A stretch of 64,000 nt of DNA from Gigantopelta aegis (lineage: Eukaryota; Mollusca; Gastropoda; Neomphalida; Peltospiridae): positions 75,476,118 to 75,540,117 of the forward strand of contig NC_054704.1 in NCBI RefSeq assembly GCF_016097555.1, read 5' to 3'. The notes under the pieces are model-generated. The model was not told the DNA's origin, searched no databases, and saw only the letters and a program-made list of their open reading frames with translations. Both the position numbers and the translations under genes were made by a program. This document shows, piece after piece, positions 1-14,600 of the stretch (position 1 is the stretch's first letter; each line of letters begins with the position of its first letter).

Positions 1-397
1 TCCAAATCTGTCAACTTCACCGACACAACACTGAACATGACGTTCCCCACGTCGTCTCCAAACCCTCTGCCTGCCATCGGCAAATCGCAGTATGAATCCG
101 ATTTCGGATCGTTTGCGCGGACACCCGACGTCTGAAAAGTTCATTACTGGTTGCTGTAGCTGTCATGAAATGGTTGCGGAGGTGACGTAACACAATATGA
201 CAGTCATCTGTCTGTATCGTCACACGTGGTCTACCCGGTCGGGGGTGATCAGCTGTGGTGCCCGTTTGTTGTACTCGTGTCCGCAGATGATAAATTGCTC
301 GTCGACTGCAACCCGTCTTTGTAACGTTAGCTACTGACGTTCCCGCGTGCAACATGTCGAGGGCACGTTTACGCTGCACATTTGTGAGGCGTGGCAT
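1..397 (-). mobile_element. Tc1-like transposon fragment (transposase N-terminus), cut by window edge
   Basis: A minus-strand reading frame starting with MPRLTNVQRKRAL encodes the paired helix-turn-helix DNA-binding region of a Tc1-like transposase, including the GRPR hook (PRPGRPRV) and the segment SAQTIRNRI that normally ends this domain. Just after it the frame fails. A different frame near positions 1-60 reads RVWRRRGERHVQCC, which belongs much further along a Tc1 transposase, just before the central GGGSVMVWGG block. The copy is therefore internally deleted by roughly 60 codons or more as well as frame-shifted, so it cannot make transposase. The rest lies beyond the left edge, and no terminal inverted repeat can be paired inside the window. 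Confidence 0.8.
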
Positions 398-1144
398 CGA
401 AACAGGTCGTAACAAATATTATTGTAATGCGTTTTTTCGTTGTGTCAGACTACTATGAGCAAATAACGATGAAAACACGTGTGCTATTATAGTCACGTGA
501 CTAGTGACACGTGAAAAAACACTTTTGTCTCAATGGTGCTGTGCACGTGCTATGGATCGGGTCACGTGCGCTGTGATGGGCTTCAAGTGGAGCTTCGACA
601 TGGCCATTACAATATGTATTCCTGAAAAATACCTGCTTTCAACACTCATTGACTTTATTCAAATTTTAGATTGTGAAATTTTTAATTTGACTCAGTATAG
701 TTTAAGTAATAAGTGATGGGTTAATTACTTGCTGGCTACTAAAACTATGATTACTTAATTTGAATGAGAAAAACGTTTTCAAACTCGTATCTCAGAACAA
801 GGCAGAAGGAAAAGGATTTTTGAGGTTTTGACAATATTATGATGTCTCCCATCTGTCGGGTGTTTCGTCATTAAATCATTAACATTACATCTAACGAAAT
901 GAGCATGTTAATTCGCAACCCTATCTCATAAATTCCCTATCTCCCGTTCTCATCGATGGATTTATATCAGGCCATTTAATATATAGATCTCGTTTTCTAA
1001 GATTTTTAAGAGGGTGGTCAAATTCCCCAGACTGAGAGTGACTGCAAACTACTCTACACGTTTTAAGGTAGACAGAGAGTCACAGTGTTAAAACACGGTA
1101 GATACTACATGAAACAATAGTTCAAACATTTATTGTTGGACACA

Positions 1145-1434
<290 letters not shown>

Positions 1435-1693
1435 CCCTAAATGTTGCAATAACCATGTTAGGTAACAAATGGCCAGTTGAAGTGTCATTAAACAAATAAT
1501 CTTTCCTTTTCTTTGATTGTCGGACCGTAAGGACACGTATCAGTACCACAGAATGGTGTCTCCATGTCTCGAAGTACATGATGAAGTGGCCTAAAATGTG
1601 GGAGTCTTCACAATACATGGTGGCTATCAAAACTACAATGATCCTATGTTATTTCATGTGACCAATTCTGGAAACAAAACAATGCTGAATTAT

Positions 1694-1699
1694 TTTATT
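1694..1699 (-). terminator. Candidate poly(A) signal of gene 1
   Basis: AATAAA on the minus strand about 240 nt downstream of the gene 1 stop codon. It is the first canonical hexamer I noticed there. AT-rich sequence makes chance matches common. Confidence 0.3.
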
Positions 1700-1940
1700 A
1701 TGAGACAGCCATGCTGAAAGTATTTTCCACATTTTTGGTTTTAACTACACTATCAGTAATACACGAAGGCAATGCAGGCGCATCAGTATTACGAACTAAG
1801 CTAGTTGAAACAAGAAACAGGCACTTCAGTGTTACGATTAAGAAAGATGACACATGACACATCAGCATTACGAAAAAGAGACAGGAACATCGGATGACAC
1901 TATTTTGACGCCTCTAGCAGAATGCTATCATGGTGATCTT

Positions 1941-4900
1941 CTAACGTCTGGCTTTCTTTTCTTCCGTGTCCGTATCTGTAAGAGAAATATCACTATAGGG
2001 CAAATTGGTATGGAAATGACACGTGTGTGAAACAGAATTTAAAATATCAAACTTTTGTTGACATATTGTATATTTGTGCAATGTAGTTTTAGATAAGTTT
2101 TAATAAAGCCATACAGTTCGCATTCACATTCTTATATATATCGTTTCACTGTGACAATTCTTGTCGCCCACCTTCCACAGTGTTTGCTAACCTGTAATGT
2201 AACAGAAAAATCAACCTCCACTGAGGGGATTCGAACCACAGACTCTCAGTATGAAAGTCCAGCGCTCTACCAACAGAGCTAATAGGGAAATTCCCACTAG
2301 CTACTGCCAGTACGAGCACTTTATACCAACACTACTACATGTAATATACCTGTTATTGGCTTCTTCCTGGTTGCTAACATAATGGTTATAATATCAAATA
2401 TCTCCACCAGCGTCAAGACACTGCCACCAAGACACAAGCCGATACTGCCTCCAATATCACCTGGTAAACAAAGAAATAACATGACATACATATCATGGTA
2501 CACAATCAAGCAGTGCTAGAACATTAGCAGCAAGAGAAAAGTCTTTGCCTCCATAAATATCACCCGATAAACAGAGAAGAAGCATCAGATACACAACAGT
2601 AGATCATGGAATAGAACCAAACTGTATTAGAATATTGCTACAAGACGCATTTTATGTTGATGGATTACATAGCTGTTTCAGATGGGACACTGTTACTGTC
2701 ATAACCAACGAGGTATGCTTTCTAGGGGTGTTTTTGTGATATAAAATGGTCTAAATACAGGTACATAACAAGTGTATCTACTCACAGACAAGACCTTCAG
2801 CAGAATATGCCGGCGATTTCTTTGATTCCTGTACTCCAAGACTTTTAAAGTAGATTTCTAGTTTCAATAAATTCTTGCTGTAATGAACAATTTGGATACA
2901 CTTTGAACAAAATCCCTATCTCTATCACCTGAACCACACGAGTCATATCAATTAAACGATCATCTTGTCAAATATACACCAGACATGTTTCTCATCAGTC
3001 ACAGTCATGCCAATTACATATCAATCATGTGAATCAACAATCAACCATAGCCTTCTGAAAATTGAGATAATTATCGTTTTTCAATTCTTGGTAGCCTTTG
3101 TCGTAATAAGTGTAAGGCAGGTTAGATAAACTAACCTTAAACGTAGATAAACGCCTTGTCTGTCAATAGTCGTCTTTCCTTCATTCATTACTTTATTTTC
3201 AGTTATAATGAAGTATATTTCAGCTTAATAAGACAGTTTGTTTTTCTACAGGTAACACATATTTAATTTTATTTAAAATAATTATCTTAGTTCAAATAAT
3301 ATTATATAGAACAGGGCCCCGTTCCACGAAGCGGTCTTAGCACTAAGATCACCTTAGTGCATAAGGTAGCTATGCATTTAAGGCGATCTTAGGGCCAAGA
3401 TGGCTTTGTGGAACGGGGCCCAGTAGTAGAAGTTGGTAGAACAGTACATTGTACACATGCAGAGTAGTACCGTGATAAATGGTAGAGCACCGTGAGTAAA
3501 TGGTAGATATAACGAGCAGTGCAAAGTATGTATAGTAATAGTACAATGGTAGAGCAGTACAGTTGTATAGTAGTACAATGGTAGAATGATATAACGACAT
3601 AATAGTGCAAAGTATAAAAATGATGGAGTAATACAGTGGTAAATGGTAGAACAGTACAGTTGTAGAGTTGTTGTTACAATGGTAGAATGATATAATGATA
3701 TAATAGTGCAAAGTATCAAAGTGATGTAGTAATACAGTGGTCAATGGTAGAGCAGTACAGTTGTAGAGTAGTACAATGGTAGAATGATATAACGATATAA
3801 TAGTGCAAAGTGATGGAGCAGTACAGTGGTATATGTAGTACTGTTTTAAACCTATACAGTGGTAGCGTGGTGACGTTATAAAAGTAAAGCCAAGTGTAAG
3901 AAAACCATTTTCCTGTCCGTCATGCGCCCATGACAGGCGTGCGCTACAACTGCTTGCTCTGAATGGGCACGTTAAACCCTATAACCTGACATCAACTAAG
4001 AAAACCATAGATGGACATACCTGTAAAAGTCTGATGTCAACTCCTTGTAGAGTGGTTTACCTATTTTGGAGACAGTTTCTTTCTCTTTATGGTACTCGTT
4101 ATTTATTTCCGAAACTACATCAATCAACTTCTCGGTAATTTCAGCCATTTCATTGACCAATTTAAGCTTGTCATTTGTCAAACCAGAGCTGCTAACATGT
4201 GAAATGTTCAGTTTCTGCATTTCGGTTATGGCAGCAGATGTCAAGTTGAAAAAATGCACGTGACTTTCTAAGAAACATTGAACACTCGCATCAAGTTCCC
4301 AATACAAAAATGATCTGAAAAATGCAAGCATGTTATGTGTGATGAAGTCATTAACCAGATCAACGTCATTTGAGATTCCCGCTGACCACAGGAAATCGCC
4401 ATCGTCTTCAGCATGGTGCACGTTTTCTTCTATGCAATCAATAGCGTCACTGATTTTCTCCCACGTCAGAGTTGCTCCCTCTTCCGGTTCTATCGCCAAC
4501 ATCACGTCATCCACCAGGTTGTGCTCTGACACAAATTCCATCAAATATCTGACTTCAGAGATAACGTTATGCATTGCAGCGGAATATATATTCCACACGT
4601 TAGCGTATTCGGCTAGCGCGGAACTCACCAATGCCAGACTGTCTGTGATGTCAGGGTTTATTGTATTTAGCAACGCCCATGTCTGAATGTTTAATGCTCT
4701 GTTTACATCAGGCAGAGATACGGCCTGCTTGGTCAAGGCAAGGTTCAGCTTATACGGGTCTGAGAACTCAACGAGTGAAACTGACGGAGAGTAACTCCCA
4801 GAGTTACAAGAAGGTGGACAGTTACATGTGTTAATCTGACGAGTTTTGTAGAATAATTCTGAAATGTAAACACGGTAAAGGAAACATTCAGGATTCAGAC

Positions 4901-7900
4901 CACAACTGAATACTATCTCCTTGGACTGCGTCACTTCTGGTGATGTTGATGATGTGTGCAGGCGGATTGCATCTATTACTTCTGGTAATAATGGACTTGC
5001 TATATGTAGACTGTAGCCTGTTACTACTGACCTTGCTATGTTCAGACTACAAGTTATTATGACCATGTTATATTTAAATTATAACATGTTGCGTTAAGAC
5101 AACAGACTGTTATTAATGACCATGTTATATTTAGATTATAACATATTAATACTTATCATACTATGCTCAGACTACAGATTGTAACTAATATTGAGTAGTA
5201 TTATGTTAATACTGACAATGGTGTGCTCAGATGATTACATACTATTATTAGTGACTATGTTATATTCAGAATATAACATGGCAAATATATTTTTAGACAA
5301 CAATGTCTGCTAATTACGTATGTCTTAATTACCTTGGTTCGGTTTGACACATTCCAAGTTTCTAAGTAAGCTGCACGGTAATATGCCTTGTCCTGAAAAG
5401 TAATAATGTGTCCCCGAGTATCTTCTGATATTATAATTTATCACACGAGTTGATAAAAGTATACAAATCATAGGCTTGCCGGGGATTTTTATACTTTTAT
5501 CCACGAGTGCTGATAAATATTGATATCACAAGACACGAGAGGGTATTCTTTTTATCATCCATTATGATTCTTTTAATTTTAATTAAAATGCAGTAATTAA
5601 CATTTTACCAATCAAGATTATAAGAAGCGGTTATCTCCTAGGAGAATATCACAGGAGAAATCGCTAATTATAGTGCCAGCGATATCTCCTACAAAAGCCT
5701 TTAATGGATGATAAAAGTGTATATCCATTGTACAAAATGGAAACTGTTGACAGTCTATTCTTTGATATTACTTTTAGTTCTGGTTTCAGCCGATCACACG
5801 AATAAGAAAATCTCTCATACTATGTGAGCTATGTACAAAACGACTTAACATCAATTTATCACAGACTGACCTGACTATGAGCGGACAACATTAGTTGTAC
5901 TATTTGAATATTAACAAAATAAACTTTAATAATCAGAAAACAATAGGAGAGGGCCTACAAAGTCGGCAAACATGTCCCCAATCCTTTCGTTGATCATGCA
6001 ATAAAATATGTTTTCAATCAATCCCCATTTCAAACAAAAATAAAGAAGAAATAGCATCTGTAATAAATTAATCAAAAATGTTAAAACATACTTTTAAAAC
6101 AAGTGTAATTGGTATGTCCACTGACTATTTATACTATACCACCAAATCTTCGTTAAAAGAAAACACGAAGTTACAAATGTCTTGGAATTATGTTTGTTAC
6201 TTGGTTGAATAATCGATTCTTACTAAAATAACCAATGAACTGTTAGTAGAAGCTCAAACAGAATTTAAGAAGTATACTAGTATTTGAACATATTTAATTT
6301 AGTCTTAGTCAGCTAGTACTGTTAATTGTATAATGCTAAGCTCAACAACAATCAAACTATTAACTAATATATAGCTACTGATAATTGTATAATGCTAACC
6401 TCAAACACAATCAAAATATTAACTTATATGTAGCTATTGAGTTACTGGCTATTCCTGATGATGTGCTGACGTAATGCAAGGTGAACATTCATAACCACTG
6501 TTGTTTTTGTTTCGTGTTTGGGTTTTTTACAAGCTTAGAAAAAACAAGTATGTAAAATAAATGGTTGTACTAGCATTGATTATTATGCTTATTATGCAAT
6601 TTTGGGGTATTTTAATGCTAATTGTTTGCTTGCTCGTGGTAGTTATTTAATCTTTATGATTTGTTTCAGTGTCATGTGAACTTTGATAGTCTATTTATCG
6701 AAATAATTATATCATGAAAACATAAAAAAATATATATTAAAACATTCGCCTATCTTTTGTTGTTCAGTATATTTGTGTATGTATAAACCTATGCAAACAT
6801 ATGCGACAAATATTGTAATTGCAATATATACTCTTCAAAAAAGTAGGGGAACTCTGATAAGAATTTACAATTGCCAAAATTGTAAGGTATATTAGCTGTG
6901 GGGAATGGTTATATGATAATAGTCAATTAATTGGGAAACATTACAACCGGTGTTTATCACCACCAAAGATCTTGAAGGACGACTGGGGTCAGAAGTGAAA
7001 TTTGAAAGTTGACGTTTTTTTATCAGTAAATCGCAAATTCAAACAATAAAAATGACTAAAAACAAAACAATAACAACGTATGATCAACAGAATGAAAAAG
7101 ATTGACAGAAATAATGTTCCACAGTGATTAATGGACCTTCCTGGAAATCGTCAAAATCGAGAATGACATCCCACGCACGTGTACGAGGCAACTGCGTGAT
7201 GCATGTGCAAACTATTAAATGTGTTTCCTTTACTAGGATGTCTGTAATCAAAACGTATAACATTAATATTTCAGGTTCCCCTACGTTTTTTTAAGAGTAT
7301 ATATAATGTCCATAATATTATTTAATGTTTTGTTCGCTTAAACATGTCATAATGTCATTTGTCTGTGTGGATTATAACACATTATGTATTTATTAAATAC
7401 TGATCAATTGGACCAGAGTGAAAAAAGCTTAGTTCAGTTCCATGCAACAACAATGTTAATTTAAAGTCACGGGCTTACTTTGTCAATTGATTTGCTTCCA
7501 CGTCACATTTATGACGATTAATTCCATAATCTTACCTGGCATATAAACACTAATGCAGCCACACTTTCTTTTGATGAATGACGTCAGACAGTTGAGATGA
7601 CATTTCTGATAGGTATAGGCGACGTCTGCTGGGAAATTATCCAGTTCAGCGGTTCCACACGAACCGTACGGATACGGAAGGTTGATGAACTGAATAAAAT
7701 AATCTCAAATTTACGTTTATTTGGATGAGTATGACATAGCATTATTTTATAATACATCACACACATCATTGGTGTTCTTTCCATTTCAAATTCCGCGTAT
7801 TATTAGGTGCACCGGTCTCGGTGGTGTCGTGGTTAAGCCATCGGACATAAGGCTGATTGGTACCGGGTTCGCAGCCCTGTACCGGCTCCCACTAACCACT

Positions 7901-8574
7901 AACAACTAACCCACTGTCCTGTACAGACAGCCCAGATAGCTGAGACGTGTGCCCAGGACAGCGTGCTTGAACCTTAATTGGATATAAGCAAGAAAATAAG
8001 GTGAAATGAAAATATTAGGTGCAGAAATCATTTGCATAACACATTCGACCTTAAAATCATCAACGAATACATTTGTCGTAGGTTTGATGCTAAGTTGTCG
8101 GTTAATGTCCATTTAACCTTTGATAAACTCAGATTAAAATAGAAATAAGAACAATTGTAATATAAAAAGTAATTGTTTTCGGGGTGTTTATGTTTTACAT
8201 TGTATATCATAATACCACTGTTTATTTCGTTAATAGTGACAAATGGTTTCCATGGATCAATTGACATAATACCATTTCTTTAAAACAAATCTAATAATCA
8301 CATTATGTGTTAATAGAGATCACATTATGTGCAAAGTCAAAGTATATACAGATACCATTTCTTGGAAGCTAATCTAATGAAGTATAATATGGTGGTTAAG
8401 TCAACGAATATACAACATAACACTTATTCTAAAAACAAACCCGGATCTAATAGAATAAGTTTAATAGAATAAACATAACGCCATTCTTTCCCAAAATAAT
8501 CTATTGAATTATAATATATAAGATACATCAAACTGAGGTTGACTTTGATAATTAATAATTAGATTACTGATGGT

Positions 8575-8626
<52 letters not shown>

Positions 8627-11600
8627 CACCATGCTGCCATAGCAAGCCTTTGTACTGGGTGGGTTTACCGTCATAATAACGGATGTCAAACAAGTTCATC
8701 GGTCTCTTATACAATCATCCAGCTGAGGTCTAAACCTCTATATTACGCTTGTCTGGGTGCTTTCAAAACAAAACGTGAATGAGTTACAGAGACAAGCAGG
8801 AAGACGTCTTCACGTACACCTAAATACACCGATTTGTGCTACGTACTTCACTTCGCTGAAGACCAATAGAGACAGACTGGCCGACCGTTACTCCAATTCC
8901 TTGCTCCTTTGCCAAAGCCTCAGTTTCGTTTTGATCAGTGATCACGACAAGAGCTCCGGCTCGGGTCTGTGGGTCTCGCATGTAGTCAAACTGTTCAACA
9001 AACAGAGTCAACTTCAAGCCTCCATTTCTGTCTGCGATAAAGAAAAACGAAACAGAAAAGAAACAAGTGTATTAAAAACGTTACGGTGTATAACACCAAA
9101 TCAAATCCATACATGACAATGGTAACATATGTGGGTAAAACTCATACCTGCCCCTGCGCGTGCTGTAACCTCACCGTGGTGCAGGGGTGTAACATTCTCT
9201 TTGAGAATGGCCAATACAGCACAAATTGAAGTTTAGAGTAAAATTCGGTGTCCGTAAAATTCTGTGATATTTGTATTTGTATTTTTGCACAGTTCTTTAC
9301 ACTGTTTTTGTTTAAACCTTGAATTTTTATATTGATGTTGATCGTCATTTTATTTATTTGTATTACCATAGTTTGACACCCAATAGCCGATGTATTTTTC
9401 GTGCTGGGGTGTCGTTAAACATTCATTCATTCATTCAACTCATACCTGCAGCGTATCAATCGACATATACACCACGGATATAAATACTGCCACCCCTCAC
9501 CCTTAAAGTGAATCAGAAAACTCTGAGTACTTTTTTTTACAGGTATCTCATACATGTTTCAAGCACAAGACTACTTGACACAGTGAAATAAAATTGCATA
9601 CATGTTTTGTCCAGATACAACTATTTTTTACAACAAACACACTCACATTTATCACCAGTAACAGGATTTGTGATATTAACTGCTCTATCAAAAGATGGGT
9701 GCACCTCGAACTGTGACCCAACCGGAAGTTATTTGGTTTAGTACTTTAACAATAGAATGTTCTTAAATATTCGCCATCTATTTTGATTTATTTCAGAGAA
9801 CTATTCCTATACATATGTAATATGTACTTATTAATAAAATTAAGGTCTTACTTGCTTTGTCTACAGTCATATCTTCTGGACTGGTATTGAACTGATAACA
9901 AACTCCCATGTTGGTGAAAACCTCCGTGAAGTTTTCGGGACCGCATAGTTGACCTTTCCAAATACACCTGTATGTATGTATCATCATTATGTTCACAATT
10001 CGCAGTTTGTTGAGTGGTTGTTATTGCACTAATTATTTTCAACAATATGTTAATCAATATAGTAATTTCAAAATGATTTTTTTTTAATCGTTTTCAAAAT
10101 CAGCGATCGATTGTAAGCAAAATATTGGCGAACATCGCTCGAATTCTCCAACATTCTCGGTCAGCTACTTCAAACATTTCTATATATAGTACATGCTTCA
10201 CTGTCTAAATCTCGTACATAAAGAGTATAGCTACTTCAAATACTGAAAATCCTCTGTTAAATGTATTACTGTCTTATACAAAAATGTGTATATTGATGAG
10301 ATTCGCATGGCATTTGATCACCCATACCCTTGCAATCACGACCAGTCAAAACATTAGCCTTGTGCCTAAAATAGTACATTTACTTAGCAAACCTCAGTGC
10401 TGTAGACTCTTTTACACTAGTGTAAAACATCTACGAAAAAAACCCACCTTGTATTTCCAACAGTGGTGTATTTGAAAGGCCTCTTTTAGTTTAAGATTTC
10501 TTGAATTCCGTCTGGTATAAACATGTGACTGACATAAACATTTTTTATTACCTTGTTTGAGTAATAAGAACACGAATTCCTGATACATGACATATTTACC
10601 CTTGGATAAGCGTAGATCTTTGATGAGCCATTTTCCTGTAGAAATCTTTCGTGTTGTTATCTGAGAGGATCTTCCCATATCTGTCGACGATGTTCTGTCT
10701 CATAGACTGGTCCTCACTGTCGTCAAACAGACCCTGTAAGTACTGGTCTATAGCTTCATACAGTGTAGGAGATGTCCGTGGTCCATTATTCTTATTAAAT
10801 ACTGTAGTCGACCTGGTGTACGCAAACGACATTTTTTAATAATAACACCAGAACATGTATATGAAATACAATTTTGCAGAAAATGTCATAAATGCGGCCG
10901 CTGGTAAACCTAAAATGATTAATAAATAATTGAAAAAGAACTATAAAAAATTCTTCAAATAATTCATAATGAAAATTTTATACATCGTCTTAAATAACTA
11001 TGGTTTTTCATTATATTAAACAATTAGTAGTTATTCAATAACTTGTATTTGTGAACTGGTTTTTCATAGCAATAAACGTTTTCAAAAGCACATTAATAAT
11101 TATGTTTTTAAAATGGTATTATAAAATATTTACGTTTAATCATTATTAAACTGTATTATTAACACTACTGCTTGCATTCTCAATTTAATTTAATTTTAAA
11201 ATGGTATTATTACATTATTGACTACGTTTCATGTTTGATAATCTTAAAATATGACTATTATAAATAGTAATTCTCTTTTCTATGTTAATATTTTCTTAAA
11301 GTATTAATAAAAAAAACCCATTAAGATTATCATCAGTCTAATAACTCTCGAGAAGCTACCTGAACATGTTTTGGTTACATATCGTGAGTTTTGGAAAGAC
11401 CAATTTGTCTTTGAACTTCATTTCTGTTGTGATGGTAGAAGGTCGAGACAAGAAGTAGATGACACGGCCCTGGATGTTCCATATCATCCACGCAGACGCC
11501 AGGAGAATAACAAGAAGCCAGGCGAACCTGACAGAAAAAAAAATCAATATACAAATTATACTGACAAAGGATGACTGACAAAATAAAAAGCTATCTAAAG

Positions 11601-14600
11601 GTTCTGAAATGCTAAATAGCATAGCATTAACATCAGCTTGGATTAGTAGGCTATTATGTTTTTTTTAATGCAAAATGGAAAGTATTTTTGAAGTTACTGT
11701 AAAATTACGAGTACAAAACTAATTATATGTGGATACTTAAAATACACAGCAAAAAAGTTTCTAGAGAGATAATTTAAACACAGTATAGTTGACAACACAA
11801 TTAGGATCAATTAATTATCTTAAAATATGACTATTAATTATCCAAAAAATTAATTAGTTAGAATCAATATTTGGTATAACAGTAAACTAATTACTAATGA
11901 AAAACCCATACATTATGAAACCTATATGACAAAGTGGATTGTATTCATACAAAATTTAATGGATAAACAGGGTCAATTATAACCTATGAAGCATTTCGAA
12001 TCAAATTCCATACGATTAAACTTTTTAGAATTTGCATCTTAAAGGCAGTCAAAACACACACAAAAATCTATTAAAAAGTAATACCTACCAATCCAATATT
12101 ACTAAATTAATGTGTGGGGGAGGGTGGTCGTTTGTTTGTTGCTGTTTGGTTTGTTTTTGTTTGTTTTTAGTTCTTGTTAAACCACAACAAACGATAATAC
12201 CACCTACCCAACGAAAATATTCAGATTTGGGTTACATAGCTTTACAAATGTGGAGATATGTCTATAATTTAACATTTCTATGTTTAAAAAACCAGATATA
12301 ACCATGTTTTCAATTCAGAATCTTAAATAGAATAATAACAAACATTTTATATAACAATATATAATAATAATCAAATATCTATTTGTTTTCCCATTCAGAG
12401 ATAGAAACATTAGAATATTTGTTCTATGAATACAAAATACATGCCATTATATTGTGGTAGGATGTATTAATTTCTATCTCAAAATTCGTTTTTATTTCAT
12501 TTTCTCGCTTTCCTTCCTTTCTTTTGCTTTTTTCTTTTTCCATTCTTTAACTTTTTTCTGTTTTAACTTCCAGCTTCACTGTTAACCCCATATACAATAA
12601 AACACGCCTGTTTCATATATTCATATTTATTATTATTAATGTTATACTTTAATTATGAGTCTATATCATTCACATTCTGTACAATTATTTACCGTAGCAT
12701 GATTGAAAGTTAGTGGTATCACAGCCCTGATGCAACCATATTTGTTATGGGGTTAAAAAAACAAACAATAAAACAAACAATCAAAAACATTACATGGTAT
12801 AATATAAGTGCATTAAAAACTGTCAATATATATATACTACTCAAAAGAATTTAAGGGTCAGACGATATTTTCGACATTATTTTCTGAATGTCAATTATAT
12901 TAGCTAGACCATAATGTCACGCATGGTATTGTTCCATTTTAACGAAAGTGGGTCTAAGCAACCCATAAATGAATTAAAATCCACTGTCATTGACACTGTC
13001 GACTAGTTCTAATGGCGAAAACATGCTTACATTTGCACGTAAATTAGGGCGAAAGCGAAAGGTCTGCTAAGTGTCCATAACTTGCTTTTTCACAAAGCGC
13101 TTCATTTGCACGCTTTGCACGTGTATTCCATGTTCCCAATGCTGAATTTCCGTATAATTGGAGCTTGCGTTCGTGTACGGTGCACACTCCAAATTCGACA
13201 ATGGTACGACTTCAACTGACTATCGAAGATCGAGGAAGGGCTATTGCTTGGCTTCAGGATGGCAATACGCAAAGAAATGTTGCTCTGAGACTTGGTGTCA
13301 GTCAGAGTGTCGTTGGCCGACTATGGCAACGGTACCAAGCAACGAATTCTGTTCGAAATCGTCCACGTTTGGGAAGACCCCGAAGCACTACAAATAGAGA
13401 GGACCGCTACATCACCAATATGGCTCTACGTCAACGCACAACCACTGCACGCCGATTACGTGACAATCTGCGGACTGCGACTGGAAACTCGAGTGTCTGA
13501 TCAAACCATACGCAATCGTCTGAGAGCCAATAATCTACGCTGCCGTCGCCAGGCTGTTCGACCACCACTCCTACCACGTCACAGAACGGCCAGACGTCAC
13601 TGGTGCACGCTTCATCTGCGGTGGCAACGTGTTCAGTGGGGTCGAGTGATGTTCACTGATGAGTCCAGGTTTAGTCTCCAGTTCAACGACGGTCGGGTTC
13701 GTGTCTACAGACGTCCTGGGGAGCGCTTCGCTGACGTTAACGTTAGACAACGTCACCGGTTCGGTGGTGGCAGCGTCATGGTGTGGGGCGGCATCTCTAT
13801 CCACCACAGGACCCCCCTCTATGTGGTGGATGGCAATCTGAATGGAATCCGCTATCTGAATGAGATTATCTGGCCGTTGGTTCTCCCAGGCCTTCAGCAG
13901 ATTGGCGGCGGGGCAGTTCTGCAGGATGACAATGCCAGACCCCACCGCGCCAGGGTGGTAACGGACTTTCTCAGACAACAAGGTATCGCCAGGATGGATT
14001 GGCCAGCATATTCGCCTGACTTGGCCCCAATAGAGAACGCCTGGGACGAATTAGGCAGGATAGTTCGGGATAACCATGCCCCTCCGGCCAACCTTCATGA
14101 TCTGGGTCAACTTCTTATGGCAGAGTGGCAGGCCATTCCCCAAGAGTTCTTCAGACGTCTGATCAACAGCATGAGGCAACGATGTGTCGAGTGTATTCGC
14201 GCCAGGGGTGGATTCACACACTATTAAACGAATGTTCTAATGTGTAAAATCCATGTTTGACAACCTTCAACTTTGACAGTATGTCATGTGACTTTCTTGG
14301 ATACAGTGACGTTTATTTGTGTTTTTTGGTAAATATGGAACAATAAATACATTTTTTGGTGTAGTTTACATCATCAATCTAATACACTCTGAAACTTATT
14401 TGGTTATAAATTTTTGACCCTTAAATTCTTTTGAGTAGTATATATTATTACCAAGTTTGCATATTTCGCTGTTTATTAGATATTTAAAACTAATGCCTTG
14501 AATGTGTAGATTATTGTTAATTTTTAATATTTGGAGATATCTCCAAAGAAATTTGTTTCTCTGCAGAATTTCAAAACATAGATCACATTTTTATACATAG

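Noticed and set aside
2217-2288. Functional tRNA-Glu
   Set aside because: D-arm and box B are good, but acceptor, anticodon and T stems have several mismatches each. Kept only as a tRNA-like relic.
13571-13981. 136-codon minus-strand frame within the Tc1 element
   Set aside because: Shadow of the transposase coding strand, which carries the DD34E residues.
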